A DNA stretch of 10,776 bases from Betaproteobacteria bacterium (GTDB lineage Bacteria; Pseudomonadota; Gammaproteobacteria; Burkholderiales; Burkholderiaceae_E): NCBI GenBank assembly GCA_016868095.1, contig VGHV01000055.1:1-10776 (forward strand), read 5' to 3'. This document shows, piece after piece, positions 1 to 7,138 of this stretch. A program made the translations under genes and the position numbers. The notes beneath the pieces were generated by a model. It was given only the letters and a program-made list of their open reading frames with translations, searched no databases and had not been told where the DNA came from. Position 1 is the first letter of the stretch. Every line of letters starts with the position of its first letter.

Positions 1-24
1 ATCTGATTATACGGATGATGCACC

Positions 25-1080
25 ATGCAAGATGAGGTAGCCAACGTCTCAGGCCCGCTGCAATGGAGCGCCCAACCAGGTAGGGGCCTGCGGCTTGACC
101 GTTTTCTCACCGACAGTATGAAGCAGGCGGGCCACAGCGTATCGCGCACCCGTGTGCAGGACTGGATAAGACTTGGCGCGGTTCGTGTCAACAAGGCGCT
201 TTGCAGCCCCGCACAGAAATTGTCAGGACGCGAAACGCTTGAGGTATGGCCGCAGCCTTTGGAGGCCTCCAATGCCTTCAGCCCAGATCCCATCGACCTA
301 ACGATCGCTCATCTGGACGAGCAGGTGATGGTGGTCGATAAGCCTGCTGGCCTGGTTGTTCATCCGGCGCCAGGCCATTGGCGCGGTACCTTAATGAATG
401 GTCTCTTGCATTGGCGTCCTGCACTTGCAGCGCTTCCTCGTGCAGGTATTGTTCATCGTTTAGACCGCGACACTTCAGGCTTATTGATGATAGGGCTTGA
501 GGAGGAAAGTCTGATGACCTTACAAGCATGCTTGGCGGCCCGCCTGACCGATCGCGTTTATCTTGGCTTGGTCCATGGCGACGCCAGCAGACTCAACGGT
601 TTACAAATCGATGTGCCTATCGGTAGAGATCCAGTCTCGCGGGTGAAAATGGCCTGTCACGGTCTTTCAGCCAAGACAGCTACAACCGCGATTCGTTTCA
701 TTGCCAAGCGCGAGCTCGCCTCGGGCCAATCGGTGAGCTTACTAAGTTGCAAACTTGAAACCGGTCGAACGCACCAGATTAGGGTGCATTTGGGCGCGAA
801 GGGATTTCCGCTGGTGGGTGATCCTGTTTACGGTCGTCCTGCTGCCGATCGTATGTTGCTCGCAGAGTCTTCGGGTTTGGAACCATTGATCATGCGTGGA
901 CAGGCGCTTCACGCGAGTCTGCTGCAGCTGCCGCATCCCAAAACCCAACATGCCTTAAGGCTTTTCAGCCCCGCCCCCTGGGATCTTGACTTTCCGGTGC
1001 TATCGATGGCAGAGCTTGCAAAACTCTGGGACCTAAAGCCATCGACGCAGGGACTTGAAGCCATGAGCACTCCGACTTAA
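25..1080 (+). CDS. rluD: 23S rRNA pseudouridine synthase RluD (RluA family)
   Basis: RluD converts specific uridines in helix 69 of 23S rRNA to pseudouridine during assembly of the large ribosomal subunit. The 351-residue protein has an N-terminal S4-like RNA-binding region (about residues 21-75, beginning GLRLDRFL). The RluA-type catalytic domain follows (about 92-320), with VVDKPAGLVVHP at 103-114 and the catalytic signature HRLDRDTSG at 144-152. By family homology D147 of that signature is the catalytic aspartate. ETGRTHQIRVH lies further on. The length is slightly above the E. coli enzyme (326, from memory), with small extra tails at both ends. The start is the first ATG after an in-frame TGA nine bases upstream, with only a weak GGA ribosome-binding signal. 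pgeF begins four bases after the stop, the same rluD-pgeF pairing as in E. coli. RluC or another RluA paralogue is less likely given this neighbour. Confidence 0.93.
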   Translation: MQDEVANVSGPLQWSAQPGRGLRLDRFLTDSMKQAGHSVSRTRVQDWIRLGAVRVNKALCSPAQKLSGRETLEVWPQPLEASNAFSPDPIDLTIAHLDEQVMVVDKPAGLVVHPAPGHWRGTLMNGLLHWRPALAALPRAGIVHRLDRDTSGLLMIGLEEESLMTLQACLAARLTDRVYLGLVHGDASRLNGLQIDVPIGRDPVSRVKMACHGLSAKTATTAIRFIAKRELASGQSVSLLSCKLETGRTHQIRVHLGAKGFPLVGDPVYGRPAADRMLLAESSGLEPLIMRGQALHASLLQLPHPKTQHALRLFSPAPWDLDFPVLSMAELAKLWDLKPSTQGLEAMSTPT

Positions 1081-1084
1081 CGCC

Positions 1085-1936
1085 ATGATTACTTCGATCG
1101 AGCGTGGTTTTCAAAACCCTAGGCCTTTGCCAGATTCCTGGCTACGCCCCACATGGGATTTCGCTTTTCCCATGCATGAGCCTGAGGCTCGCGCGCAAGC
1201 GTCACGATTGGCCGAGCGCTACATGGTGTTGTGCAGCAATCGGCACGGGGGTGTGAGTGAAGGTGTTTTCGCATCGATGAATCTCGGACTTAGCCAAGGC
1301 GATAGTCCAGAGCATGTCGCCGAGAATCGCAAACGGCTGGCTCAGTACCTGCCAGCGCCTGCGCGATACTTGCGGCTGGTTCACGGTTCAGATTGTCTTC
1401 GATCAGCTGATTTGGATCGCGCAGACACAGCCTTGCCCTTAGCTGACGCGGCCGTGCTCACCAAAGTCGGGCAATCGTTGGTCATGCTGACCGGGGATTG
1501 CCTTCCGATTGTTCTGGCAGATGCCAGAGGTAGGGCGCTCGGCATGGCTCATGCGGGTTGGCGGGGATTGGCGGCAGGCGTTATTGAGTCGGCCGTTGCA
1601 GCGATGCGAGATGCTACCGAGCCAAATGCTTGTCTGCTCGCATGGATTGGCCCATGTATTGGCCCTGCCGCCTTTGAAGTGGGCGAGGATGTTTTGACGG
1701 CCTTCCCGGCGCAGGAGCGAGAAGCCAGTTTTTTCCGACCACGCCCGGCTCACAAGGCTGAACAGCGCTGGCTGGGTGACTTGCTTACGCTTGCCTGTCG
1801 TCGCCTTGCGCAGGCCGGGGTGACAGCGGTGGGTGGTGGACTTTGGTGTACCTGGCATGATCGTGCGCGTTTTTTTTCACATCGACGACAGTCCGGTGGT
1901 GGGCGTTTTGCCACGGCGATTGCCTTGCGCGCATGA
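1085..1936 (+). CDS. pgeF: Peptidoglycan editing factor PgeF (YfiH/DUF152, laccase-like fold)
   Basis: This is a member of the YfiH family, once called polyphenol oxidase or laccase domain. It is now linked to removal of L-Ser wrongly placed in the UDP-MurNAc peptide precursor, so it guards peptidoglycan composition in the cytoplasm. Family landmarks appear in order: GGVSEG near 55, NLGL at 66-69, LVHGSD at 98-103, TGDCLP at 136-141, AHAGWRG at 155-161, IGPCIGP at 188-194 and FFSHRR at 263-268. The expected metal ligands H100, C139 and H156 are all present. At 283 residues it is longer than E. coli YfiH (243, from memory). Part of the excess is about 14 extra residues between the N-terminal WLRPTW and SNRHGGVS. 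The ATG at 1085 keeps that WLRPTW block, which supports this start, although no clear Shine-Dalgarno is visible. Translation may be coupled to rluD, which ends four bases before. Confidence 0.92.
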   Translation: MITSIERGFQNPRPLPDSWLRPTWDFAFPMHEPEARAQASRLAERYMVLCSNRHGGVSEGVFASMNLGLSQGDSPEHVAENRKRLAQYLPAPARYLRLVHGSDCLRSADLDRADTALPLADAAVLTKVGQSLVMLTGDCLPIVLADARGRALGMAHAGWRGLAAGVIESAVAAMRDATEPNACLLAWIGPCIGPAAFEVGEDVLTAFPAQEREASFFRPRPAHKAEQRWLGDLLTLACRRLAQAGVTAVGGGLWCTWHDRARFFSHRRQSGGGRFATAIALRA

Positions 1937-2050
1937 TGCGCTTAAGCCCAGCGTAAGGGTTTTGAGATAGAGTCTGTATCGCTACTTGTACGAATGCTCT
2001 AAGAAGTTTGGCAAACGGAATGATTGAACCTTTTAATAAGGAGTTGAGCC
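1937..2050 (+). promoter_or_regulatory. pgeF-phaC spacer, presumed phaC control region
   Basis: The spacer is long enough to carry the phaC promoter, but I find no convincing -35/-10 pair at a usable distance. A perfect 11-bp inverted repeat (GTTTG-G-CAAAC, 2006-2016) could be a small operator, though it is short enough to be chance. A strong Shine-Dalgarno, AAGGAG at 2038-2043, stands seven bases before the phaC ATG and fixes that start. No terminator-like hairpin with a T run follows pgeF, so read-through from rluD-pgeF is possible. The promoter assignment is inference from context. Confidence 0.35.
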
Positions 2051-3802
2051 ATGGTAACGAGGCGCAGCAGCGGCAAGGCGCAATCAGCAGCAAAAGCACG
2101 ATCATCAGATCAGAACCGATCAAGCGCCGAAGCCGACACGTCCCATGACAAGCCCGGCACACCGACAGGCATGGGATTTCAGGAAGTTCAGCAGGCTTGG
2201 GCTTCGGTGATGCAACCCTGGCAAGCACTTCCTTCTTGGACCATTGATCCGCAGGCACTTGGTGGATTACAGCGTGAGTATCTTGAACGCGCCCAGGCGC
2301 TCATGAGCGGGCCTGCTTCGGTCGACACCCCATCCGATAAGCGCTTCAGCCACAGCGCCTGGCGACAAGGGCCTTTTGCAGTGGCCGCAGCAGCCTACTT
2401 GCTCAACGCCGAGTTTATAGCCCGAATCGCTGAGCTCGTTGACGCCGATGAAAAGACCAAGGATAGGATTCGTTTTGCCACCGAGCAGTGGGTGGATGCG
2501 GCATCGCCATCGAACTTTCTCGCAACGAATCCCGAGGCGCAGCAAAGGATGCTTGAATCAGGTGGTGAAAGTTTGCGTCAAGGTATGGAGAATCTGATTC
2601 ACGATCTTGCTGCGGGTCGGATTTCTCAAAGCGATGAGACGGCCTTTGACGTTGGACAGAATGTCGCAAGTTCTGAGGGTGCGGTTGTTTTTCGCAATGA
2701 ACTGATCGAGATTATTCAATACAAGCCGATCACCCAAAAGGTGGCAAAGCGTCCTTTGTTGATGGTGCCGCCCTGCATCAACAAATTCTATATTTTAGAT
2801 CTTCAGCCTGATAATTCGCTGGTGCAGCATTGCCTCGCTGAGGGTGTGCAAGTTTTTATGCTGTCATGGCGCAATGTCGATGCAAGCATGGGACATTTGA
2901 CCTGGGATGACTACCTTGAGACAGGCGCGATCGAAGCCATTCGCGTGGTCCAGGAAATCAGTGCTCAGGACGAAATCAATCTGCTCGGCTTTTGCGTTGG
3001 AGGCACCATTGTTGGCGCAACACTCGCGGCATTGGCAGCCCGAAAGATTTATCCGATTGCATCACTCACACTATTAACCACGCTTCTTGATTTTTCGCAT
3101 CCAGGCGTGCTTGGGGTTTTTATCGACGAGCAGCAAGTGCGTTTGCGCGAACAAAGTTTGGGTGCCGGTGGCGTGATGAAAGGCAAGGAACTTGCGGCGA
3201 CCTTCTCGGCCTTGCGCCCTAACGATCTTGTTTGGAATTACGTCGTCAATAATTACCTCAAGGGCGAGCGTCCAGCGGCTTTTGACCTCTTGTACTGGAA
3301 CGCCGACTCGACCAATTTGCCAGGGCCGATGTTTGCCTGGTACTTGCGCCACATGTATTTGCAAAACGAATTGTGTCAGCCCAATCGCTTGACCTGTCTG
3401 GGTGAGGCGATCGATCTCGGTGGCATCGATGCGCCGAGTTATATTTTTGCCGCACGGGAGGATCACATCGTGCCTTGGCAATCGGCCTATCTCAGCACGC
3501 AGCACCTGGGGGGTGAGAAGCGATTTGTACTCGGGGCAAGCGGACATATCGCGGGTACGATTAATGCTGCCAAAAGAAATCGACGCAGCTTTTGGACTGC
3601 TGCGCCGCAACATCTACCTGCCGAGCCAGACGCATGGCTCAACAAAGCGCATGAAAGGCAAGGTAGTTGGTGGCTTGATTGGTCACAATGGCTTTCGCAG
3701 TTTCGTGGTGGCGAGCGTGTGGCTCCGAAAGTGTTGGGCAATGCCGCCTATCCGGTCATCGATAAAGCACCTGGCGCTTATGTGAAGCAGCGAGCGGATT
3801 GA
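2051..3802 (+). CDS. phaC: Class I polyhydroxyalkanoate (PHB) synthase PhaC
   Basis: PhaC polymerises (R)-3-hydroxybutyryl-CoA into PHB on the surface of growing cytoplasmic granules and releases CoA. The 583-residue length fits class I enzymes. The N-terminal PhaC domain spans roughly 90-270, and the alpha/beta-hydrolase core follows. The lipase-like box GFCVGG is at 313-318 with nucleophile C315. The other triad members are D471 (in AREDHIVPW) and H499 (in GASGHIAG). Spacing matches the C. necator C319/D480/H508 triad recalled from the literature. The first 35 or so residues are polar and low in complexity, rich in Ser, Ala, Lys and Arg. This part is usually variable and may help granule or PhaM contact. 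The C-terminus (APGAYVKQ) is intact and resembles the usual class I ending. A strong AAGGAG site seven bases upstream supports the start. phaB and phaR follow, but no phaA. The stop codon lies inside the first unit of a 21-bp tandem repeat. Confidence 0.97.
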   Translation: MVTRRSSGKAQSAAKARSSDQNRSSAEADTSHDKPGTPTGMGFQEVQQAWASVMQPWQALPSWTIDPQALGGLQREYLERAQALMSGPASVDTPSDKRFSHSAWRQGPFAVAAAAYLLNAEFIARIAELVDADEKTKDRIRFATEQWVDAASPSNFLATNPEAQQRMLESGGESLRQGMENLIHDLAAGRISQSDETAFDVGQNVASSEGAVVFRNELIEIIQYKPITQKVAKRPLLMVPPCINKFYILDLQPDNSLVQHCLAEGVQVFMLSWRNVDASMGHLTWDDYLETGAIEAIRVVQEISAQDEINLLGFCVGGTIVGATLAALAARKIYPIASLTLLTTLLDFSHPGVLGVFIDEQQVRLREQSLGAGGVMKGKELAATFSALRPNDLVWNYVVNNYLKGERPAAFDLLYWNADSTNLPGPMFAWYLRHMYLQNELCQPNRLTCLGEAIDLGGIDAPSYIFAAREDHIVPWQSAYLSTQHLGGEKRFVLGASGHIAGTINAAKRNRRSFWTAAPQHLPAEPDAWLNKAHERQGSWWLDWSQWLSQFRGGERVAPKVLGNAAYPVIDKAPGAYVKQRAD

Positions 3803-3881
3803 AAGAAGCAGGTAGTAAATTTATGGACGTAGTTGGCGGACTGATTGACGCCGGCAGTAGATTGATTGACGCAGGTAGTGG
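3798..3881 (+). repeat. Four-unit 21-bp degenerate tandem repeat at the end of phaC
   Basis: Four consecutive 21-base units begin at 3798, 3819, 3840 and 3861. Compared by eye with the fourth, the first matches at 16 of 21 bases, the second at 15 and the third at 17. The shared core is ATTGATTGACG followed by a GGTAGT-like tail. The next 21 bases share little beyond ATTG, so the array ends there. The first unit contains the phaC TGA stop, so the array grew across the gene end. A 21-base period keeps reading frame (7 codons) and is also two turns of B-DNA. It could therefore reflect either a repeated peptide or repeated protein-binding sites. Three of the four differences between units three and four are silent in the small-ORF frame, which favours coding. 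Confidence 0.7.
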
Positions 3882-3939
3882 ATTGCTGTGGCACGATGCA
3901 CAGGGCGGGCTATTGGGCGACGCTCAGGTTTGCGCTTAA
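3823..3939 (+). CDS. Candidate small protein with 7-residue repeats, between phaC and phaB
   Basis: This 38-codon ORF runs from ATG to TAA and I do not recognise its product. It contains two adjacent copies of a seven-residue unit, LIDAGSR and LIDAGSG. A divergent copy stands before them, and a Gly/Leu/Asp-rich tail containing GGLLGDA follows. The frame stays open upstream to a TAA at 3763. An alternative TTG start at 3799 would overlap the phaC TGA as TTGA, giving 46 residues and translational coupling. It would also bring in another related unit, LKEAGSK. The ATG has a modest AGG ten bases upstream. Leu/Ile pairs recurring every seven residues suggest a surface-active or oligomerising peptide. 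The position inside a PHB operon hints at a granule association, which is speculation. There is no signal peptide or clear membrane segment. It could equally be a chance ORF in a repeat-filled spacer. Confidence 0.38.
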   Translation: MDVVGGLIDAGSRLIDAGSGLLWHDAQGGLLGDAQVCA

Positions 3940-3957
3940 AACGATCGATTAACAAGC

Positions 3958-3963
3958 AAGGAG
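3958..3963 (+). promoter_or_regulatory. phaB ribosome-binding site
   Basis: A full AAGGAG stands six bases before the phaB ATG and settles that start. It lies outside the tandem repeat and 18 bases after the small-ORF stop. phaB therefore has its own strong initiation signal and does not depend on coupling to whatever precedes it. Confidence 0.8.
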
Positions 3964-3969
3964 ACGGGG

Positions 3970-4707
3970 ATGACACAACGTATAGCGTATGTAACGGGTG
4001 GTATGGGTGGTATTGGAACTGCGATTTGTCAGCGGCTGCACAAAGAAAATTATGTTGTCGTCGCTGGTTGCGGCCCGAGTCGAGATCACGCCAAATGGAT
4101 TGCCGAGCAAGCTCAACTGGGTTATCAGTTTCATGCATCGGTGGGCAATGTCGGTGATTGGAGCTCCACGAAGGAGGCCTTTGATCGTGTGAAGGCGGAC
4201 TTTGGTAATCCCGATGTACTCGTTAACAACGCAGGCATCACGCGCGATGGTACGTTTCGAAAAATGTCGGTTGACGATTGGCGAGCTGTGATCGATACCA
4301 ATTTGAATTCGCTTTTCAATGTCACAAAGCAGGTCATCGAGGGCATGCTCGATAAGGGATTTGGTCGCATCATCAACATCTCATCGGTCAATGGGCAAAA
4401 GGGCCAGTTTGGACAGACCAATTATTCAACGGCAAAGGCTGGCATTCACGGATTCTCGATGGCTCTGGCGCAGGAAGTCGCAAACAAGGGGATTACCGTC
4501 AATACGGTTTCGCCTGGCTATATTGGCACGGATATGGTGTCGGCGATGAGACCCGATGTACTTGAAAAAATCGTTGCCGGGATTCCAGTCAAGCGGCTTG
4601 GTACCCCTGAAGAAATTGGCTCAATCGTTGCATGGATCGCCAGCGACGAGGGTGGTTTTGCAACTGGCGCAGACTTTTCGCTAAATGGTGGTTTGCACAT
4701 GGGTTGA
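3970..4707 (+). CDS. phaB: Acetoacetyl-CoA reductase PhaB (NADPH-dependent)
   Basis: PhaB reduces acetoacetyl-CoA to (R)-3-hydroxybutyryl-CoA, the monomer used by PhaC. The 245-residue protein is a classical short-chain dehydrogenase. The dinucleotide motif TGGMGGIG is at 9-16 and NNAG at 86-89. The catalytic Ser-Tyr-Lys set is S139 (in NISSVNG), Y152 and K156 (in YSTAK). Long blocks, including the first 23 residues and the closing TGADFSLNGGLHMG, match C. necator PhaB as I remember it. That makes PhaB far more likely than the related FabG. In typical betaproteobacterial clusters phaA sits directly upstream. Here the thiolase must be supplied by another locus. A strong Shine-Dalgarno precedes the gene. 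Co-transcription with phaC is likely, since no terminator is visible in the 167-base gap. Confidence 0.96.
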   Translation: MTQRIAYVTGGMGGIGTAICQRLHKENYVVVAGCGPSRDHAKWIAEQAQLGYQFHASVGNVGDWSSTKEAFDRVKADFGNPDVLVNNAGITRDGTFRKMSVDDWRAVIDTNLNSLFNVTKQVIEGMLDKGFGRIINISSVNGQKGQFGQTNYSTAKAGIHGFSMALAQEVANKGITVNTVSPGYIGTDMVSAMRPDVLEKIVAGIPVKRLGTPEEIGSIVAWIASDEGGFATGADFSLNGGLHMG

Positions 4708-4826
4708 TGGATTGGCGACAATCTCTCGCAAGTATGCATAGTGCTGGGCGCGGTGATCCTGACTTCATGGGAGTCTTCGGTCCTGACCCCAGCATTTGAA
4801 ACGGTTTGCAATCGGGATGAATAAGC
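4708..4826 (+). promoter_or_regulatory. phaB-phaR spacer with inverted and direct repeats, possible PhaR autoregulatory region
   Basis: The 119 bases hold several small symmetric elements. A 7-bp inverted repeat pairs TGCTGGG (4742-4748) with CCCAGCA (4788-4794). Inside it, TGGG-A-GTC (4768-4775) can pair with GACCCCA (4785-4791). The heptamer TCCTGAC occurs directly repeated at 4757-4763 and 4781-4787. Two TGC-centred palindromes lie nearby, ATGCAT (4734-4739) and TTGCAA (4806-4811), the second just upstream of the phaR start. PhaR proteins of other bacteria repress their own gene and are reported to bind TGC/GCA-type sites, so an operator here is plausible. That link is inference. No T run follows the hairpins, so an intrinsic terminator is not supported. 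Confidence 0.35.
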
Positions 4827-5396
4827 ATGCAAGCAGCTAGACTGATCAAGAAGTATCCCAATCGTCGCCTCTACGATACTCAGACAAGTAGCTACATCAC
4901 CCTCGGTGATGTTAAGCAATTGGTGTTGTCTGGCGATCGTATTGTGGTTGAAGACGCAAAGAGCCGTGAGGACCTCACGCGCAGCATCTTGTTGCAGATT
5001 ATTCTCGAAGAGGAAGCCGGAGGGACGCCACTTTTCTCCAGTGAAATGCTTGCCCAGATGATCCGGTTTTATGGGCATGCCATGCAAGGGATGATGGGAA
5101 CTTATCTCGAAAAGACGCTACAAAGTTTTGTGGAAATTCAGACTCGAATGTCCGATCAGTCGAAGGTCTTGTATGACGGCAATAAGACCATGCCCAATCC
5201 CGAGTTGTGGACCCAATTTATGGCAGGTCAAGCACCGATGTTTCAAACCATGATGGCGAACTATATCGATCAGTCGAAGAATATGTTTGTCCAAATGCAG
5301 GAACAAATGCAGCAGCAAACGAGAAATATGTTTCAAGCTTTTCCCTTTCAAGGGCCTGGCCCCAACCCGAGCGATCGTGGTGAAGGAAAATCGTAA
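4827..5396 (+). CDS. phaR: PHB-responsive transcriptional regulator PhaR
   Basis: PhaR represses phasin genes and usually its own gene. It is released from DNA when it binds nascent PHB, so granule-coat protein is made only when polymer is present. Residues 5-65 form the PHB accumulation regulator DNA-binding domain, with the hallmark KKYPNRRLYDT at 8-18. Residues about 67-105 match the PHB_acc domain, including FSSEMLAQMIRFYG. The C-terminal third is rich in Met, Gln and Phe, which fits polymer binding, and it ends in a short Gly/Pro-rich tail. The start is certain in frame because a TGA lies only six bases before the ATG. The ribosome-binding signal is weak (GGGA about ten bases upstream). 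The gene follows phaB, as in C. necator. rimO starts six bases after the stop, suggesting transcription continues. Confidence 0.95.
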   Translation: MQAARLIKKYPNRRLYDTQTSSYITLGDVKQLVLSGDRIVVEDAKSREDLTRSILLQIILEEEAGGTPLFSSEMLAQMIRFYGHAMQGMMGTYLEKTLQSFVEIQTRMSDQSKVLYDGNKTMPNPELWTQFMAGQAPMFQTMMANYIDQSKNMFVQMQEQMQQQTRNMFQAFPFQGPGPNPSDRGEGKS

Positions 5397-5402
5397 TCGG
5401 GT

Positions 5403-6761
5403 ATGAAAAAAGATCCAGCGGTAGGTTTCGTCTCCTTGGGGTGTCCCAAGGCTTTGGTCGACTCAGAACAAATTATTACCAAGCTCAGGGCAGAGGGCTA
5501 CAGAATCTCGCCTGACTATCAAGGTGCCGACCTCGTCGTAGTCAATACCTGTGGTTTCATCGATACAGCGGTGCAAGAGTCGCTCGATAGCATCGGTGAG
5601 GCAATTCGTGAACAAGGTAGGGTGATCGTGACCGGATGCCTTGGGCAGCGTACGAACGAACAAGGCGAGAACCTGGTTCAGAGCCTTCATCCCAAGGTGT
5701 TAGCGGTGACGGGTCCTCATGCAAGCGATGAGGTTATGGCGCATGTCCACCGCGTATTGCCAAAGCCCCATGACCCTTATGTTGATTTGGTACCTGAGGC
5801 AGGGGTGAAGCTCACGCCATCGCACTATGCTTATTTGAAAATATCTGAAGGCTGTAACCATCGATGCAGTTTTTGCATCATTCCTTCGATGCGTGGCGAC
5901 TTAGTCAGCCGACCTATTGGTGAGGTACTACGCGAGGCTGAGGCCCTAGCGCGAGCTGGCGTCAGGGAGCTCTTGGTTATATCGCAAGATACATCGGCCT
6001 ATGGGGTTGATATTAAATATAGAACAGGTTTTGTTCAAGGGCGGCCCGTGCGCACTCGGCTCACCGAACTTGTCAAAGAGCTTGCCAAACTAGGGCTGTG
6101 GGTACGTCTGCACTATGTTTACCCTTATCCCCACGTCGATGAACTCTTTGAGTTGATGGCACAAGGTCTTGTGCTTCCGTACTTGGATGTTCCCTTTCAA
6201 CATGCCAATCGTCGTATCTTAAAGCTGATGAAGCGGCCAGCTAGTGCTGAGGACGTCCTGCGCAGAATTGAGTCCTGGCGCCGCCAGTGTCCAGACCTCA
6301 CAATTCGAAGCACCTTTATCGCAGGATTTCCTTCGGAGAGCGAAGCGGAGTTTCAAGAATTGCTCGAGTTTCTGGACGCAGCACAAATCGACCGCGCAGG
6401 TTGTTTTGCCTACTCGCCGGTTGAGGGCGCCAGTGCCAATCAGATTCCAGGCGCTTTGCCCGATGATGTTCGTGAGGAACGTCGTGATCGCCTGATGCTG
6501 CATCAAGCCGAAATTAGTCGCGAGCGCTTAAAGCGGTGGAAGGGGCGACGGCTGCAGATATTGATCGATACGTTACAGCTAGGCGAGGATGGCGAGCTGC
6601 TCGGTGCGGTGGGTCGAAGTGCATCAGATGCACCTGAAATTGACGGGGTGGTTTATCTCAGGCCACATCAAAGCCTAAAGGTTGGCCAGTTCGTCACGGC
6701 ACGAATCACAAGAAGCGATCATTATGATTTGTATGGCAGTGTTGTTAAGTCCAGTCGCTAG
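5403..6761 (+). CDS. rimO: Ribosomal protein uS12 methylthiotransferase RimO
   Basis: RimO is a radical-SAM enzyme that adds a methylthio group to the conserved aspartate of ribosomal protein S12 (D88 in E. coli, D89 counting the initiator Met). The 452-residue protein shows the three methylthiotransferase regions. The N-terminal MTTase domain has cysteines C14 ([12 protein letters not shown]), C50 (NTCGFID) and C79 for one Fe-S cluster. The radical-SAM core has CNHRCSFC at 151-158, giving ligands C151, C155 and C158. A C-terminal TRAM domain starts near 384. [12 protein letters not shown] and the IPSMRG following the CxxxCxxC motif are typical of RimO rather than MiaB. The gene begins six bases after phaR with no strong Shine-Dalgarno at optimal spacing. 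Its TAG stop is nested in a CTAG shared with the converging gene, so no bases remain for a terminator between them. Confidence 0.95.
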   Translation: MKKDPAVGFVSLGCPKALVDSEQIITKLRAEGYRISPDYQGADLVVVNTCGFIDTAVQESLDSIGEAIREQGRVIVTGCLGQRTNEQGENLVQSLHPKVLAVTGPHASDEVMAHVHRVLPKPHDPYVDLVPEAGVKLTPSHYAYLKISEGCNHRCSFCIIPSMRGDLVSRPIGEVLREAEALARAGVRELLVISQDTSAYGVDIKYRTGFVQGRPVRTRLTELVKELAKLGLWVRLHYVYPYPHVDELFELMAQGLVLPYLDVPFQHANRRILKLMKRPASAEDVLRRIESWRRQCPDLTIRSTFIAGFPSESEAEFQELLEFLDAAQIDRAGCFAYSPVEGASANQIPGALPDDVREERRDRLMLHQAEISRERLKRWKGRRLQILIDTLQLGEDGELLGAVGRSASDAPEIDGVVYLRPHQSLKVGQFVTARITRSDHYDLYGSVVKSSR

Positions 6762-7138
6762 GCAATTGATTTGCCAATGAGGGCAAGCGAGCTGCCAAAG
6801 CCAACAAACCAAATAATGCTTCTTAGCAAAGCTTTGTCGTAGTAATACGCGGCGAGATAAAGCAGTCTTGCAACAATAAAAGTCATACAAAGTGCATCAC
6901 GAAGCGATGGATCGAGCTTTGCGTGGAGGGCAAAAAGCAAAGCAGCAGCAAAGACGATAAGCGCTTCCCAGCTATTGGCCTGTGCCGCAAGTGCACGGTG
7001 GCGGCGAGGATCTTCCATATGTTGAGCCCACTGCCGAGGGTTATGATTATCATAATCACGTGCCCCCCACTTTTGCATACCTGCAGCCACGATAGGCAAA
7101 AGACAGGCAATTAAAAGGCTGTAGGCAGGAATATTCAT
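6758..7138 (-). CDS. MAPEG family integral membrane protein
   Basis: The 126-residue protein fits the small bacterial MAPEG family, relatives of membrane-bound glutathione and eicosanoid enzymes. The substrate of such bacterial members is generally unknown. Four hydrophobic segments are visible at about 4-20, 56-73, 80-98 and 104-122. The family-like block [16 protein letters not shown] is at 45-60, between segments one and two, preceded by a YDNHNPRQW loop. It would sit in the inner membrane. The ATG overlaps the serB TGA as ATGA, and a Shine-Dalgarno (AAGGA eight bases upstream) lies inside serB, so translation is probably coupled. The gene is last in the mfd-serB set. Family assignment is firm, but a catalytic role is not shown by the sequence. 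Confidence 0.85.
   Translation of the reverse strand: MNIPAYSLLIACLLPIVAAGMQKWGARDYDNHNPRQWAQHMEDPRRHRALAAQANSWEALIVFAAALLFALHAKLDPSLRDALCMTFIVARLLYLAAYYYDKALLRSIIWFVGFGSSLALIGKSIA

Noticed and set aside
2008..2037. Promoter-like pair TTGGCA and TTTAAT, 18 bases apart, before phaC
   Set aside because: The boxes score well, but transcription would begin about base 2044, downstream of the AAGGAG ribosome-binding site, leaving a leader of about seven bases. It is probably a chance match in an A/T-rich segment.
3074..3613. Minus-strand ORF of 179 codons inside phaC
   Set aside because: It lies wholly antisense to a strongly conserved synthase, has no recognisable domain and is explained by the codon pattern of phaC.
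4768..4791. Hairpin after phaB as an intrinsic terminator
   Set aside because: The stem is imperfect, with a bulged A, and no T tract follows it.
4518..5087. Minus-strand ORF of 189 codons spanning the phaB end and phaR start
   Set aside because: It covers the conserved coding sequences of both genes on the opposite strand, shows no family motif, and its length can arise by chance.
6761..6786. Alternative hairpins GGCAA-TTGAT-TTGCC and TTGCC-AATGAG-GGCAA just after rimO
   Set aside because: Stems are only five pairs, there is no T run on either strand, and the segment codes for the MAPEG C-terminus. This is not enough to call a terminator.
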